Shown here piece by piece: positions 44,584 to 53,154 of a DNA stretch of 64,000 bases (within the stretch, counting starts at the first letter, position 1; every line of letters begins with the position of its first letter). Below the pieces are notes generated by a model that saw only the letters and a list, made by a program, of their open reading frames with translations, was not told the origin of the DNA and did no database searches. The DNA is from Gilvibacter sp. SZ-19 (GTDB lineage: Bacteria > Bacteroidota > Bacteroidia > Flavobacteriales > Flavobacteriaceae), in assembly GCF_002163875.1 (NCBI RefSeq), contig NZ_CP019333.1, positions 2,300,864 through 2,364,863 of the forward strand, given 5' to 3'. The position numbers and the translations under genes were made by a program.

Positions 44584-47100
44584 TTACATCTCATCTCCAA
44601 AGAACACAGCGTTCATTAGCAACTTATTGGTGCCATACCAAAAAGCTCTAAAATTGGTGTTGTCGGTAAAATAGATGATCTGTCCGCGGCCCTTACCCTG
44701 TATCTTCACCATAGAAGTTCCGCCTAATTGCTCCAGGTTCTCTTCCGAGATATATCCACTTAAAAGCGGGTTGTCGGTGTATTGTACTGGGTTGTTGTAG
44801 CTCTGCGGATCTGCCTCCATGAACAAGGTGCTGTTTCTAAAGGTCGGCATACTGGTTTTGGTGTATCCAAAAGCAATAGGGTGGGTGAGGTCTAATTTGG
44901 TCTCAAAGATCGCTCCTCCTATAACCTGTGCGCCAAAGTAGTCGCCGCGTTGTTCAAAGCTAATATTGGTGGCAGTGTCTTGAGCCGATTTGAATTTTAT
45001 CTTCATCAGTTCGTTTCTGTCCAACCAACGTCCCATATTCTTGTAGGCAATTAGGGTTCCACCACTGCGGATCCAACTGTCTAGTTTTTCTGCGTCGGAT
45101 TTGTCTAAGGCAGAGCCCCAAGAATTAGGAACGATTATGTCTGTATAACGGCTCAGATCAGCTCGGCCAAAATCTCTAGAATCTATTTTGGTGAGTTTCA
45201 TGGCGTAACGCGTGTCGAATAAATGCCAGATCTCTCCTGCATCGTAAGGGTTCATCCCATCGCCAATAATGATGGCTACCTCTTGTTTCTCTATCGCTCT
45301 AAACTGATTGCTCCCCAAATCGATCCCTTCTGTGTATCCTGTGGTAACTCCAGTGATCTCGATATGGCTCTCTCTGGCAACATCGTTGAGGAACTTGGCC
45401 AGATCGCGTGCGTCTAGTTTTTGATTCTGCGCTGGGATCATAATGGTTCCGTAGTCGTATTGCTTACCGTTTAGACTGAACGGCTTCATGCCTACTTTGG
45501 CACGTAAACCCTTTTCTAAGATCATATTCAGCGCCTTGGGAGCATAGTACTCATGCCATTCCATTAAATAGGCATAGCCCCCAGTATTGGTCAAAATGGT
45601 CTCTTTGGGTTTTAGGTCTTCAACTTTTGGCCCTGCAGCGCTTAAAGAGGCTTTGTCGCTATAGTTGAGGTTGAAGGCCATCGGGAAGGTCCAGGCAGAA
45701 ATATCGTAAAACAAAGAGTCTTTAAAAGTGGTTCGCACATCGAACATTGCTTTTAGGAGTCTGTGGTTCTTTTGATTCTTAGGAATGATATAACTGTATC
45801 CTTTCTTGTACGATTTTCCAGCGACATTCACATCGCTTTTGAGTTCGTGGAAATCGATCTTATGACGTTCCAAGATCTCGGCAAAGTGATACACACGAGC
45901 GGCATCTTTGGCATCTCCAACTATATAAGCTCCGCCTTTAGCAGCCTCAGAGCGGGCGTCGCTAAAGAACTGCTTTTGGTAATCCAAGAGTTTGGTACGC
46001 ATAGTAGCTGAGGCTTCTAGGGTACTCAAGGCAGCGGTTAATTGGTTTCTAATGGTAAATGGGAAAGTTAGAATACCGTTTACACTTTCTTGCGCATGTC
46101 CACGAGAAGAGGCCTGTTCAAACAAGATTCCGATTCCACCATTAATATCTGGAAAGGTCGATCCTTTACCGTAATAAAAATCATCAAAACTCTCTTGGGT
46201 ATAATACAAACTCCCTATCTGATCTAGCGCTTTCACATGATAGGTCGCAATCTCTCCCGTTAGGTCTTGATTGCGCTGTGGCGTTAATGGGTGCGTACGC
46301 GACGGAATACCTGGCTGGAAGAAAAAAGTAGCGTTGGTTCCCATCTCGTGGTGGTCTGTCAGTACATTCGGATACCATTTGTGAAAGCTGGCAATGCGTG
46401 CTCTAGATTCCGGCAATTGTACCGGCAACCAGTCGCGATTCATGTCAAACCAGTAGTGATTGGTACGTCCTCCTGGCCAAACTTCGCTGTATTCGCGATC
46501 ATTCGGATCCGGATTGATGTTAATGCTTTTGTGCACATTAGCCCAATAAGCGAAACGTTGTAAACCGTCTGGGTTGAATGAAGGGTCTAATAAGATCACC
46601 GTATTCTTGAGCTTTTCTTCTAAGGCTGGTCCTTGAGCGGCAGCCAAATAGTAAGCGTAGAGTAAAGAGGCGTTAGATCCACTAGGTTCGTTCCCGTGAA
46701 TGGAGAAGCCTTGATACAAGATCACCGGCATTTGCGAAGTGTCTCCGCTGCCGTTGTCTGTTAGGGCCATATGCTCCGCGCGAATCTGATCGATACGTGC
46801 GTGATTCTCTGGAGCAGTTACGGTAAGCAGTAAGATCGGGCGACCTTCAAACGTGGTGCCGCGCGACTCGATGGTCATGCGGTCACTGGCTGCAGCCAAA
46901 GCTTGCATATACATGGCTAGCTTGTCATGGGTAATGTGCCAATCGCCAACCTGGTGTCCTATAACACTTTCAGGAGTAGGAATATCTGGGTTATAGCTAA
47001 CATTTCCAGGGAGGTAATAATTCAGGTCTACGTGGTAATCTTGTGCAATCCCGGCCGATACTGAAAAAAATACGGCGAGGCTTAAAGCGAATTTTAACAT
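44584..47100 (-). CDS. Secreted M14-family zinc carboxypeptidase
   Basis: Exported zinc peptidase of 838 aa with a signal peptide (1-19, SAGIAQ). The M14 domain spans about residues 50-400. H135 and E138 in FSIHGNEPSG are the first zinc ligands, LTDHHEMGTN supplies the third His, and GIGILFEQASSRG holds the catalytic Glu. A long C-terminal part (about 450-838) without recognised catalytic motif includes a glutamine amidotransferase-like stretch (IIVPNSWGSALDKSDAEKLDSWIR). It probably degrades proteins for nutrition. Single gene ended by the shared terminator. Confidence 0.9.
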   Translation of the reverse strand: MLKFALSLAVFFSVSAGIAQDYHVDLNYYLPGNVSYNPDIPTPESVIGHQVGDWHITHDKLAMYMQALAAASDRMTIESRGTTFEGRPILLLTVTAPENHARIDQIRAEHMALTDNGSGDTSQMPVILYQGFSIHGNEPSGSNASLLYAYYLAAAQGPALEEKLKNTVILLDPSFNPDGLQRFAYWANVHKSININPDPNDREYSEVWPGGRTNHYWFDMNRDWLPVQLPESRARIASFHKWYPNVLTDHHEMGTNATFFFQPGIPSRTHPLTPQRNQDLTGEIATYHVKALDQIGSLYYTQESFDDFYYGKGSTFPDINGGIGILFEQASSRGHAQESVNGILTFPFTIRNQLTAALSTLEASATMRTKLLDYQKQFFSDARSEAAKGGAYIVGDAKDAARVYHFAEILERHKIDFHELKSDVNVAGKSYKKGYSYIIPKNQKNHRLLKAMFDVRTTFKDSLFYDISAWTFPMAFNLNYSDKASLSAAGPKVEDLKPKETILTNTGGYAYLMEWHEYYAPKALNMILEKGLRAKVGMKPFSLNGKQYDYGTIMIPAQNQKLDARDLAKFLNDVARESHIEITGVTTGYTEGIDLGSNQFRAIEKQEVAIIIGDGMNPYDAGEIWHLFDTRYAMKLTKIDSRDFGRADLSRYTDIIVPNSWGSALDKSDAEKLDSWIRSGGTLIAYKNMGRWLDRNELMKIKFKSAQDTATNISFEQRGDYFGAQVIGGAIFETKLDLTHPIAFGYTKTSMPTFRNSTLFMEADPQSYNNPVQYTDNPLLSGYISEENLEQLGGTSMVKIQGKGRGQIIYFTDNTNFRAFWYGTNKLLMNAVFFGDEM

Positions 47101-47157
47101 GGTTGGTTGGTGTGTTGTGGTTGATTCTTTAAGTCAATCATTAAGCTTTAAAGATAA

Positions 47158-47190
47158 AAAAAACCGCTGGCAAAGGGTGCAAGCGGTTTT
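47158..47190. terminator. Rho-independent terminator
   Basis: AAAAACCGCT and AGCGGTTTTT form a 10-bp stem around a 13-base loop, with a T run on the minus strand. It terminates the DUF3276 gene that ends at 47213 and lies in front of the M14 peptidase gene. Confidence 0.75.
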
Positions 47191-47212
47191 TCATTTAGGG
47201 AAATTTTATGAT

Positions 47213-47599
47213 TTAAATATCGTCAAAATCGATGTCTGTGAACGATTGCGTACTGGATTCTGAACTTACGGCTACCGTTTCTGGTTGCCCGTTCTGAAAT
47301 TCCTTTTTATAATCTTTCTGATGACGCTCGCTGATCACTTCCTCACCTTTCTCTGCGATGATGAAATCTATCATATCATTGACGTGCTCTCTAAAACTGG
47401 CAAAATCTTCTTTATAGAGATAGATCTTGTGTTTTTTATAGTGGAAAGAACCGTCTTCGTTCGTGAATTTTTTACTCTCTGTGATGGTAAGGTAATAGTC
47501 TCCTGCTTTAGTAGATCTAACATCGAAGAAGTACGTCCGGCGGCCAGCTCTTAAGACCTTGGAGTAAATTTCTTCTTTCTCCAGCATGTGATCACTCAT
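47213..47599 (-). CDS. DUF3276 / PUR-alpha-like nucleic acid-binding protein
   Basis: 128-aa protein of the DUF3276 family (PUR-alpha-like single-stranded nucleic acid binding). LRAGRRTYFFDVRSTKAGDYYLTITESKKF and HKIYLYKEDFASFREHVNDMIDF make the PUR-type strand-helix repeat, and the C-terminus is acidic and disordered (SFTDIDFDDI). I start at ATG 47599 (MSDHMLEKEEIYSKVLR), where homologues start; upstream frame is unconserved. Role in RNA/DNA handling is inferred from the fold. Confidence 0.88.
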   Translation of the reverse strand: MSDHMLEKEEIYSKVLRAGRRTYFFDVRSTKAGDYYLTITESKKFTNEDGSFHYKKHKIYLYKEDFASFREHVNDMIDFIIAEKGEEVISERHQKDYKKEFQNGQPETVAVSSESSTQSFTDIDFDDI

Positions 47600-47663
47600 G
47601 TCTTGTTTAGTTTTTGCGTTAGCCAAATCTCTAAAAAAAAAACGTAGCAAACAAACGCGGCAA

Positions 47664-49418
47664 CTATATTTCTTTTTCTGCCAATTGCTTTTGGTAAAGC
47701 TCCTTGTAATAGCCTTCTTGAGCGAGTAATTCTTGATGTGTTCCCTGCTGTAGAATCTGCCCGTCATCTAACACTATGATCTGATCTGCAGTCTTTGCGG
47801 AGGAGACCCTATGGCTCACAATAAGGGTGGTGCAATCTTGAGTAGCGATCTCTAAATTGCTCAAAATGGCTTCTTCGGTCTCGGTGTCTACTGCGGAGAG
47901 GCAATCGTCTAAAAGCAGCAACTTAGGCGATTTGATCAAGGCTCGGGCAATAGAAACGCGCTGTTTTTGACCTCCGGATAGGGTAATACCGCGTTCTCCT
48001 AGTATGGTTTGATAGCCTTTGCTAAAATCGATAATATTGTCGTGAACCACAGCCATCTTAGCAGCCTGTTCAATTTCTTCTTGGGTGGCATCTTCCTTAC
48101 CAAATTTGATGTTGTTGGCCAAGGTGTCGCTAAAAAGGAAAGCGTCTTGCGGGACATACCCCATTTGTTGTCTGAATGCTTCCAGATTGATCTCGCGCAG
48201 GTCTATTCCATCCGCAGTAATACTACCTTTTTCCACATCGTAAAGGCGGCCCAGCAACTCAAGTACAGTCGATTTCCCCGAGCCCGTGTTTCCAAGAATA
48301 GCGAGTTTTTCACCTGGCGCTAACTGAAAACTAATTCCTTTTAAGGCCTTGATATTGGTGTCTGGATAAGTAAAGTGTACATTTTCAAAACGGATCGCTC
48401 CCTGAAGATTAACTGCTTCAACACTTGGATTTACGATCTCTGGTTCTTGCCCAAGGAATTCGTTAATACGCTTCTGAGAGGCCTCTGCTTGTTGTACCAT
48501 AGAGGTTACCCAGCCCACAATGGCCACTGGCCAGGTCAGCATATTCACATAAACCAAGAACTCGACTATGGTTCCCAGATCGATCTGCCCGTCTATGTAT
48601 TGTTTCCCTCCTATATATATGACCAGGGTGTTGCTTATCCCAATAAGTAGTATCATAAGTGGAAAGAACAAGGCTTGCACCTTTACCAAGTCGATATTCT
48701 TGTCTTTACTCCCTTCTGCAAGTTCCACAAAACTGCTGTTGGTTGGGGGTTCAATGCCATAAGCTTTAATTACCGAGATCCCGCTAAAGGATTCTTGGGT
48801 AAAAGTGGTCAATTTGGCCAAATACTCCTGTACAACTGTACTGCGCTTGTGAATAGCGCGGCTCAATTTGTAGATAGCTACCGATAAGATAGGCAAAGGC
48901 GTTACCGCGTACAAGGTTAGTAGTGGCGCGGTATAGATCATATAACTGATGGTCACCACAAAGGTGGTTACCGTGGTGGCACTGTACATAAGGGCAGGCC
49001 CCACATACATGCGCACCTTAGAGACATCTTCGCTGATTCGGCTCATCAAATCTCCGGTGCGGTTCTGTTTGTAAAAGGCTAGCGACAAGCGTTCGTATTG
49101 CTGGAAAACTTCATTTTTAAGGTCGAATTCTATAAAGCGCGAAACCACAATAATGGTCTGTCGCATGATAAAGGTGAAGAACCCGGCCAATAAAGCAGCC
49201 CCTAGTATTACAAGTATGTTGGTGTTTATATCGGACAAAAGCGAATCCATCTGGGCTTCAGAAGCAGATGCGAATGAATCCACAGTGTCTATTATGTTAC
49301 CGATAAAGATCGGAATGAAAAGGGAAAAGATTCTTGCAATTACCGTAATGAGAAGCCCAAGGGCTAAACGGCCGCGATATTTGATAAAAAACTTGTTGAG
49401 ATACTTGAGTTCCTTCAT
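47664..49418 (-). CDS. ABC exporter half-transporter (permease-ATPase)
   Basis: 584-aa fusion of six transmembrane helices (about 15-310) and an ATPase domain (about 340-570), the MdlA/YheI/LmrA-type multidrug or lipid exporter architecture. LGNTGSGKSTV is Walker A, YVPQDAFLFSDTLANNI the Q-loop region, LSGGQKQRVSIARAL the signature. Walker B is LLLLDDCLSAVD, with Asp in the place of the catalytic Glu, as in one half of heterodimeric exporters (MdlA, BmrC). No partner gene lies next to it. Substrate unknown. Divergent from leucine dehydrogenase. Confidence 0.9.
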   Translation of the reverse strand: MKELKYLNKFFIKYRGRLALGLLITVIARIFSLFIPIFIGNIIDTVDSFASASEAQMDSLLSDINTNILVILGAALLAGFFTFIMRQTIIVVSRFIEFDLKNEVFQQYERLSLAFYKQNRTGDLMSRISEDVSKVRMYVGPALMYSATTVTTFVVTISYMIYTAPLLTLYAVTPLPILSVAIYKLSRAIHKRSTVVQEYLAKLTTFTQESFSGISVIKAYGIEPPTNSSFVELAEGSKDKNIDLVKVQALFFPLMILLIGISNTLVIYIGGKQYIDGQIDLGTIVEFLVYVNMLTWPVAIVGWVTSMVQQAEASQKRINEFLGQEPEIVNPSVEAVNLQGAIRFENVHFTYPDTNIKALKGISFQLAPGEKLAILGNTGSGKSTVLELLGRLYDVEKGSITADGIDLREINLEAFRQQMGYVPQDAFLFSDTLANNIKFGKEDATQEEIEQAAKMAVVHDNIIDFSKGYQTILGERGITLSGGQKQRVSIARALIKSPKLLLLDDCLSAVDTETEEAILSNLEIATQDCTTLIVSHRVSSAKTADQIIVLDDGQILQQGTHQELLAQEGYYKELYQKQLAEKEI

Positions 49419-49469
49419 TCCTTTTTTAAGGATGGTTAATAAATTATTCTTATTTCTGCCGCTATTTAG

Positions 49470-49500
49470 TTGTTAATATTTCAATTAACCGTTACTTTTG
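49470..49500 (+). promoter_or_regulatory. Promoter of leucine dehydrogenase gene
   Basis: TTG (49470-49472), a 20-base spacer and TACTTTTG (49493-49500) give a full match to the Bacteroidota pattern. The start codon is 37 bases downstream. Confidence 0.7.
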
Positions 49501-49537
49501 CCCGTCCTTTTTAAAGGATTCATAACCTATATATTCT

Positions 49538-50635
49538 ATGATGGCAGAAATCATACCTACTGAAGACCTCAAAAAAATGGACCCCGTTTTTGGTCAGTTT
49601 TCTTTCGATAACCACGAACAGGTGGTCTTTTGCAATGACAAAGATACAGGTTTAAAAGCAATAATCGGTATCCACAATACGGTCATGGGACCGGCTTTGG
49701 GAGGTACTCGAATGTGGTCTTATAAATCGGAATGGGAAGCGCTCAATGACGTATTGCGTCTTTCAAGAGGTATGACCTATAAGTCAGCGATTACCGGCCT
49801 TAATCTAGGTGGTGGTAAGGCGGTTATCATAGGTGACGCCAAAACACAAAAGACTCCAGAGCTTATGTTGCGCTTTGGTGAATTTGTGCACTCTTTAGGA
49901 GGTAAATACATTACTGCAGAAGATGTAGGTATGGCTACTTCAGATATGGATCTGGTACGCACCGTGACTCCTTATGTCACCGGAATCTCCGAAGTAAAAG
50001 GAGGAGCCGGTAACCCATCTCCAATTACCGCTTATGGTGTATTTATGGGGATGAAGGCGGCCGCCAAATACCGATACGGTTCAGAAATGCTAGAAGACAA
50101 GCGTGTGTTTGTTCAGGGGATCGGTAATGTCGGTGAGGCTTTGGTTGAACATTTGACCAACGAAGGAGCTAAGGTTGTCCTTAGTGATATTAGCGAAGAG
50201 CGTTTGCAAGAGGTAAGTGCCAAATACGGAGCAGAGATCTATCGTGGAGATAATCTTTATGCTGAGCCTATGGATATCTATGCACCTTGTGCTTTAGGAG
50301 CCACCGTTAACGACAACACCATTGAGCAGTTACAAGCGGCGGTGATCGCTGGAGCAGCGAACAATCAGCTAGCCGATGAGAACATTCACGGTAAGCGCCT
50401 GCGCGAGCGCGGAATTGTTTACGCTCCGGACTTCTTGATCAATGCTGGAGGTATCATCAATGTGTACGCGGAATTGGAAAACTACGGCAAGGCAGATATT
50501 ATGCGTAAGACAGAGAATATCTACAACACTACCTTAGAGATCCTAGAAAAAGCAGAGCAACAAGATATTACTACGCATCAGGCAGCCTTTGATATTGCTC
50601 AAGCGCGTATCGATGCCAGAAAAAAGGATAGCTAA
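49538..50635 (+). CDS. Leucine (Glu/Leu/Phe/Val) dehydrogenase
   Basis: NAD-dependent branched-chain amino acid dehydrogenase that deaminates leucine to 2-ketoisocaproate. It is 365 aa. GPALGGTRMW and GLNLGGGKAVIIGD (about 88-101, with the catalytic Lys) are the substrate-side motifs. ITAEDVGMATSDMD carries the catalytic Asp, and VFVQGIGNVGEALVE the Rossmann loop. Two ATGs in a row (49538, 49541) both serve. With HMG-CoA lyase at 57155 it suggests active leucine catabolism in this genome. A complete promoter lies upstream. Confidence 0.94.
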   Translation: MMAEIIPTEDLKKMDPVFGQFSFDNHEQVVFCNDKDTGLKAIIGIHNTVMGPALGGTRMWSYKSEWEALNDVLRLSRGMTYKSAITGLNLGGGKAVIIGDAKTQKTPELMLRFGEFVHSLGGKYITAEDVGMATSDMDLVRTVTPYVTGISEVKGGAGNPSPITAYGVFMGMKAAAKYRYGSEMLEDKRVFVQGIGNVGEALVEHLTNEGAKVVLSDISEERLQEVSAKYGAEIYRGDNLYAEPMDIYAPCALGATVNDNTIEQLQAAVIAGAANNQLADENIHGKRLRERGIVYAPDFLINAGGIINVYAELENYGKADIMRKTENIYNTTLEILEKAEQQDITTHQAAFDIAQARIDARKKDS

Positions 50636-50663
50636 TCCGCTTTAGACCAGAAGCGTTTTTTAT

Positions 50664-50671
50664 TACATTTG
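50664..50671 (+). promoter_or_regulatory. Candidate -7 box (TACATTTG) upstream of nusB
   Basis: TACATTTG fits TAnnTTTG, 40-47 bases before the ATG at 50711. A weak TTT -33 lies near 50641. Confidence 0.45.
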
Positions 50672-50710
50672 CAGGGTACAATTAAGTATACCTGTATTAA
50701 GTTCTTACCC

Positions 50711-51655
50711 ATGCTGACCCGAAGACATATTCGTATCAAAGTATTGCAAACCATCTATGCTTTTGACAAAGCCGAGATAGATGAGCTCAAAAAGAGTGAA
50801 AAATTCCTAGTGTATAGCATGGAACAAATGCGCGACCTGCACTTGGTAATGTTGAGTTTGCTAGTCAATCTGCGCGACTACGGGGCCGATCAGCTGGAAA
50901 AGCGTAAGAAAAAACACTTGGTCACTCAAGAAGACCTCAATCCCAACACTGCTTTTATTGACAATAAAGTGCTGTTACTCTTAAAAGAGAACACAGCCTT
51001 GAACACCTTGGTCACTGAGCGTAAGTTGGACTTCTGGAAACTCGATGACGAATACATCAGCCTTTTGTATAAGGAGTTGATGGCTGCGGATTTCTACCAG
51101 GAGTATATGGACAATGCCAGCAGCGATTTCAAAACCGATAAAGAGTTCGTTATTAAGCTTTACAAAGAGATCGTTGCGCCTAACGACAAGCTTTACGACT
51201 ATTTCGAGGACAAGCGTCTGACCTGGTTAGACGATTATCCAGTAGTGAATACGGGGATCGTCAAGCTCTTGAATCAAATGGGCCCCAACCCAAGCGACGG
51301 TAAATTAACCCCGCCGGCTTTTAAGAACAAAGAAGATCTGGACTTTGGTGTGGAGCTCTTTAGAAAAGTGGTTTTGCACGACGAGAAATACACCAAAGAC
51401 ATCATTGGAAAGACCCCAAATTGGGACAAGGATCGCATTGCAGATCTGGATATGATCATGATCAAGATGGGAATCGCGGAATTTCTGCATTTTCCAAGTA
51501 TTCCGGTTAAGGTGACAATTAACGAATATTTAGAGATTGCCAAGGAGTATTCTACCCCGAAAAGCAGTATTTTTATCAATGGTATTCTAGACAAATTAGT
51601 TCAGCAATACCGCGACGATAACAGCCTGAACAAAATAGGACGCGGGCTTAGATAG
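50711..51655 (+). CDS. nusB: Transcription antitermination protein NusB (long Bacteroidota form)
   Basis: Antitermination factor that binds boxA RNA with NusE (S10) during rRNA transcription. The C-terminal third (about 200-310) is the NusB fold with IADLDMIMIKMGIAEFLHFPSIPVKVTINEYLEIAKEYSTPKSSIFINGILDKL. The N-terminal extension (about 200 residues) is typical for Bacteroidota. At 314 aa it is about twice the E. coli protein. I start at ATG 50711 (MLTRRHIRIKVLQ), the conserved beginning. Followed by DUF1573 and yajC genes, likely a unit. Confidence 0.94.
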   Translation: MLTRRHIRIKVLQTIYAFDKAEIDELKKSEKFLVYSMEQMRDLHLVMLSLLVNLRDYGADQLEKRKKKHLVTQEDLNPNTAFIDNKVLLLLKENTALNTLVTERKLDFWKLDDEYISLLYKELMAADFYQEYMDNASSDFKTDKEFVIKLYKEIVAPNDKLYDYFEDKRLTWLDDYPVVNTGIVKLLNQMGPNPSDGKLTPPAFKNKEDLDFGVELFRKVVLHDEKYTKDIIGKTPNWDKDRIADLDMIMIKMGIAEFLHFPSIPVKVTINEYLEIAKEYSTPKSSIFINGILDKLVQQYRDDNSLNKIGRGLR

Positions 51656-51707
51656 AATAGAAAATTTGGTTATTTTAGCCACTCTTAAAAAAATTAAACC
51701 CAAAAAG

Positions 51708-52211
51708 ATGAAAAAATCAGCATTAATATTGGCAGCCTTTGTTGCTTTCGCCTTTACTTCTTGTAAAGAGAACGCTGCTGACAAAGTAGACGGAGCAGCA
51801 GACGTATCTGCAAATGCAGAAGCAGCCACTAGCGCTAGTGGTGATGAAGCTAAGTTCCCTGTAATGACTTTTGAGACTACAGAGCACGATTTTGGAACTA
51901 TTGACCAAGGAACTAACGTAGAGCACTTGTTCAAGTTCAAGAATACTGGAAATGCTCCATTGGTTGTAGTTGACGCTAAATCAAGCTGTGGATGTACTGT
52001 TCCAACTTGGTCTCGTGAGTCTATCCCTCCAGGAGGAGAAGGAGAGATGCTAGTAAAATTCAACGGATCTGGTCAGAATCAGGTAAGCAAAACAGTGACT
52101 ATCACTGCTAATACTCGTAACGGGAAAGAGCTTATCAAGATCAAAGCTTTCGTAACACCTAAAGCTGGTGCAACAGGTTCTCCTATCCAAGTTAACTCTT
52201 CAGGACAATAA
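51708..52211 (+). CDS. DUF1573 lipoprotein
   Basis: 167-aa lipoprotein: signal peptide with lipobox FTSC at about 20-23 (cleavage before Cys23). An Ala/Ser/Glu-rich linker follows, then a DUF1573 Ig-like domain with TTEHDFGTIDQGTNVEHLFKF and SSCGCTVPTWSRESIPPGGEGEM. Ig-like DUF1573 domains are common in Bacteroidota with unclear function. It starts at ATG 51708 (an upstream frame is unconserved). It lies directly before yajC with a 3-base gap. Confidence 0.9.
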   Translation: MKKSALILAAFVAFAFTSCKENAADKVDGAADVSANAEAATSASGDEAKFPVMTFETTEHDFGTIDQGTNVEHLFKFKNTGNAPLVVVDAKSSCGCTVPTWSRESIPPGGEGEMLVKFNGSGQNQVSKTVTITANTRNGKELIKIKAFVTPKAGATGSPIQVNSSGQ

Positions 52212-52214
52212 TCC

Positions 52215-52499
52215 ATGGAAGGATTCCAACAATTTATCCCCTTATTACTGCTCTTTGCAGTGTTCTATTTATTTCTGATCGCGCCACAGCGTAAGAAACA
52301 AAAACAAGAACGCAAGTTCATCGAAGAGTTGAAAAAGGGAGATCGCGTGGTAACTATTAGTGGAATGCACGGCAAGGTTCTAGATATCAATGACGACGGA
52401 ACCTGCATCATAGAAACCGGAGCTGGCAAGATCAAGTTCGATCGCGCTGCCATTTCTATGGACAAGAGCAAACGCTTAAACGAGCCCGCGAAGAAATAA
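52215..52499 (+). CDS. yajC: Preprotein translocase subunit YajC
   Basis: Small partner of SecDF in the Sec translocon. It is 94 aa: one N-terminal helix (about 7-22, FIPLLLLFAVFYLFLIAPQRKK) and a short cytosolic domain with LKKGDRVVTISGMHGKVLDI. Perfect match to the family in order and length. A strong terminator follows. Confidence 0.96.
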   Translation: MEGFQQFIPLLLLFAVFYLFLIAPQRKKQKQERKFIEELKKGDRVVTISGMHGKVLDINDDGTCIIETGAGKIKFDRAAISMDKSKRLNEPAKK

Positions 52500-52516
52500 T
52501 TCGCTTTTACAGCATT

Positions 52517-52548
52517 AAAAAAGCCGTTCTCAACAGAACGGCTTTTTT
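52517..52548. terminator. Bidirectional rho-independent terminator
   Basis: A perfect 14-bp stem (AAAAAAGCCGTTCT with its complement) around a CAAC loop, between convergent yajC and the barrel gene. Confidence 0.92.
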
Positions 52549-52568
52549 ATTTTATGGTCCTTGTGTTT

Positions 52569-53141
52569 TTAAAATCGGTAGCCCACTAAAATTCCTCCTC
52601 TTAAGAATCCTTCTGGGCCGTCTTGGTCGTCAATAAGGTAGCGGCCGCCACCCAGACTGAGCTCAAAGACAAAGCCATTGTTGCTTACCCATTTTTGTCC
52701 AATGGCCACACCTATACCAGCATTGAACCAGTTCTCTTGGGTTATGATCTCTGTAGTATTTCCATCTATAGTGACCAAATAATCGAAGTTCTCTTCTGTC
52801 CCTCCGGCAAATTTTAAAAGTCCTTCTACAAAGAAACCGCGGGCACCGTATTCTTTTTTATTGAAGAAATACTGGCGGTAAAAAGGGGTCAAGGCCCAGG
52901 CCTGATATTCGTCAAAGTCGTCGTTTAAACTAAAACTCACAGAAGTTCCCACACCTGAATAGCGACTTAGCACATATTCATAACTGAATTCGATATTGGG
53001 TACGGCAAGTGCTTCTAATGCGTCTAACCGAAGCTCGTGCTTGCGTTCTTCAATAGGTTTAGGGGTTGTGGATTCATTGTCTTGTGCCCATAGGGCAGCA
53101 GTGAACAGGCCCAGTAGGGCTGTTAGCAATTTCTTTTTCAT
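52569..53141 (-). CDS. Small outer membrane beta-barrel protein (DUF3575-like)
   Basis: 190-aa protein with a signal peptide (1-20, ALWAQ). The mature part alternates amphipathic strands (LRLDALEALAVPNIEFSYEYVLS, GVGTSVSFSL, FVFELSLGGGRYL) and ends with a Phe (GILVGYRF), as expected for an eight-stranded barrel. It resembles the DUF3575-type proteins of Bacteroidota. Function unknown. It stands 13 bases upstream of nothing else on its strand and follows pepT in the minus-strand direction. Confidence 0.7.
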   Translation of the reverse strand: MKKKLLTALLGLFTAALWAQDNESTTPKPIEERKHELRLDALEALAVPNIEFSYEYVLSRYSGVGTSVSFSLNDDFDEYQAWALTPFYRQYFFNKKEYGARGFFVEGLLKFAGGTEENFDYLVTIDGNTTEIITQENWFNAGIGVAIGQKWVSNNGFVFELSLGGGRYLIDDQDGPEGFLRGGILVGYRF

Positions 53142-53154
53142 TATAGCAAATTAA

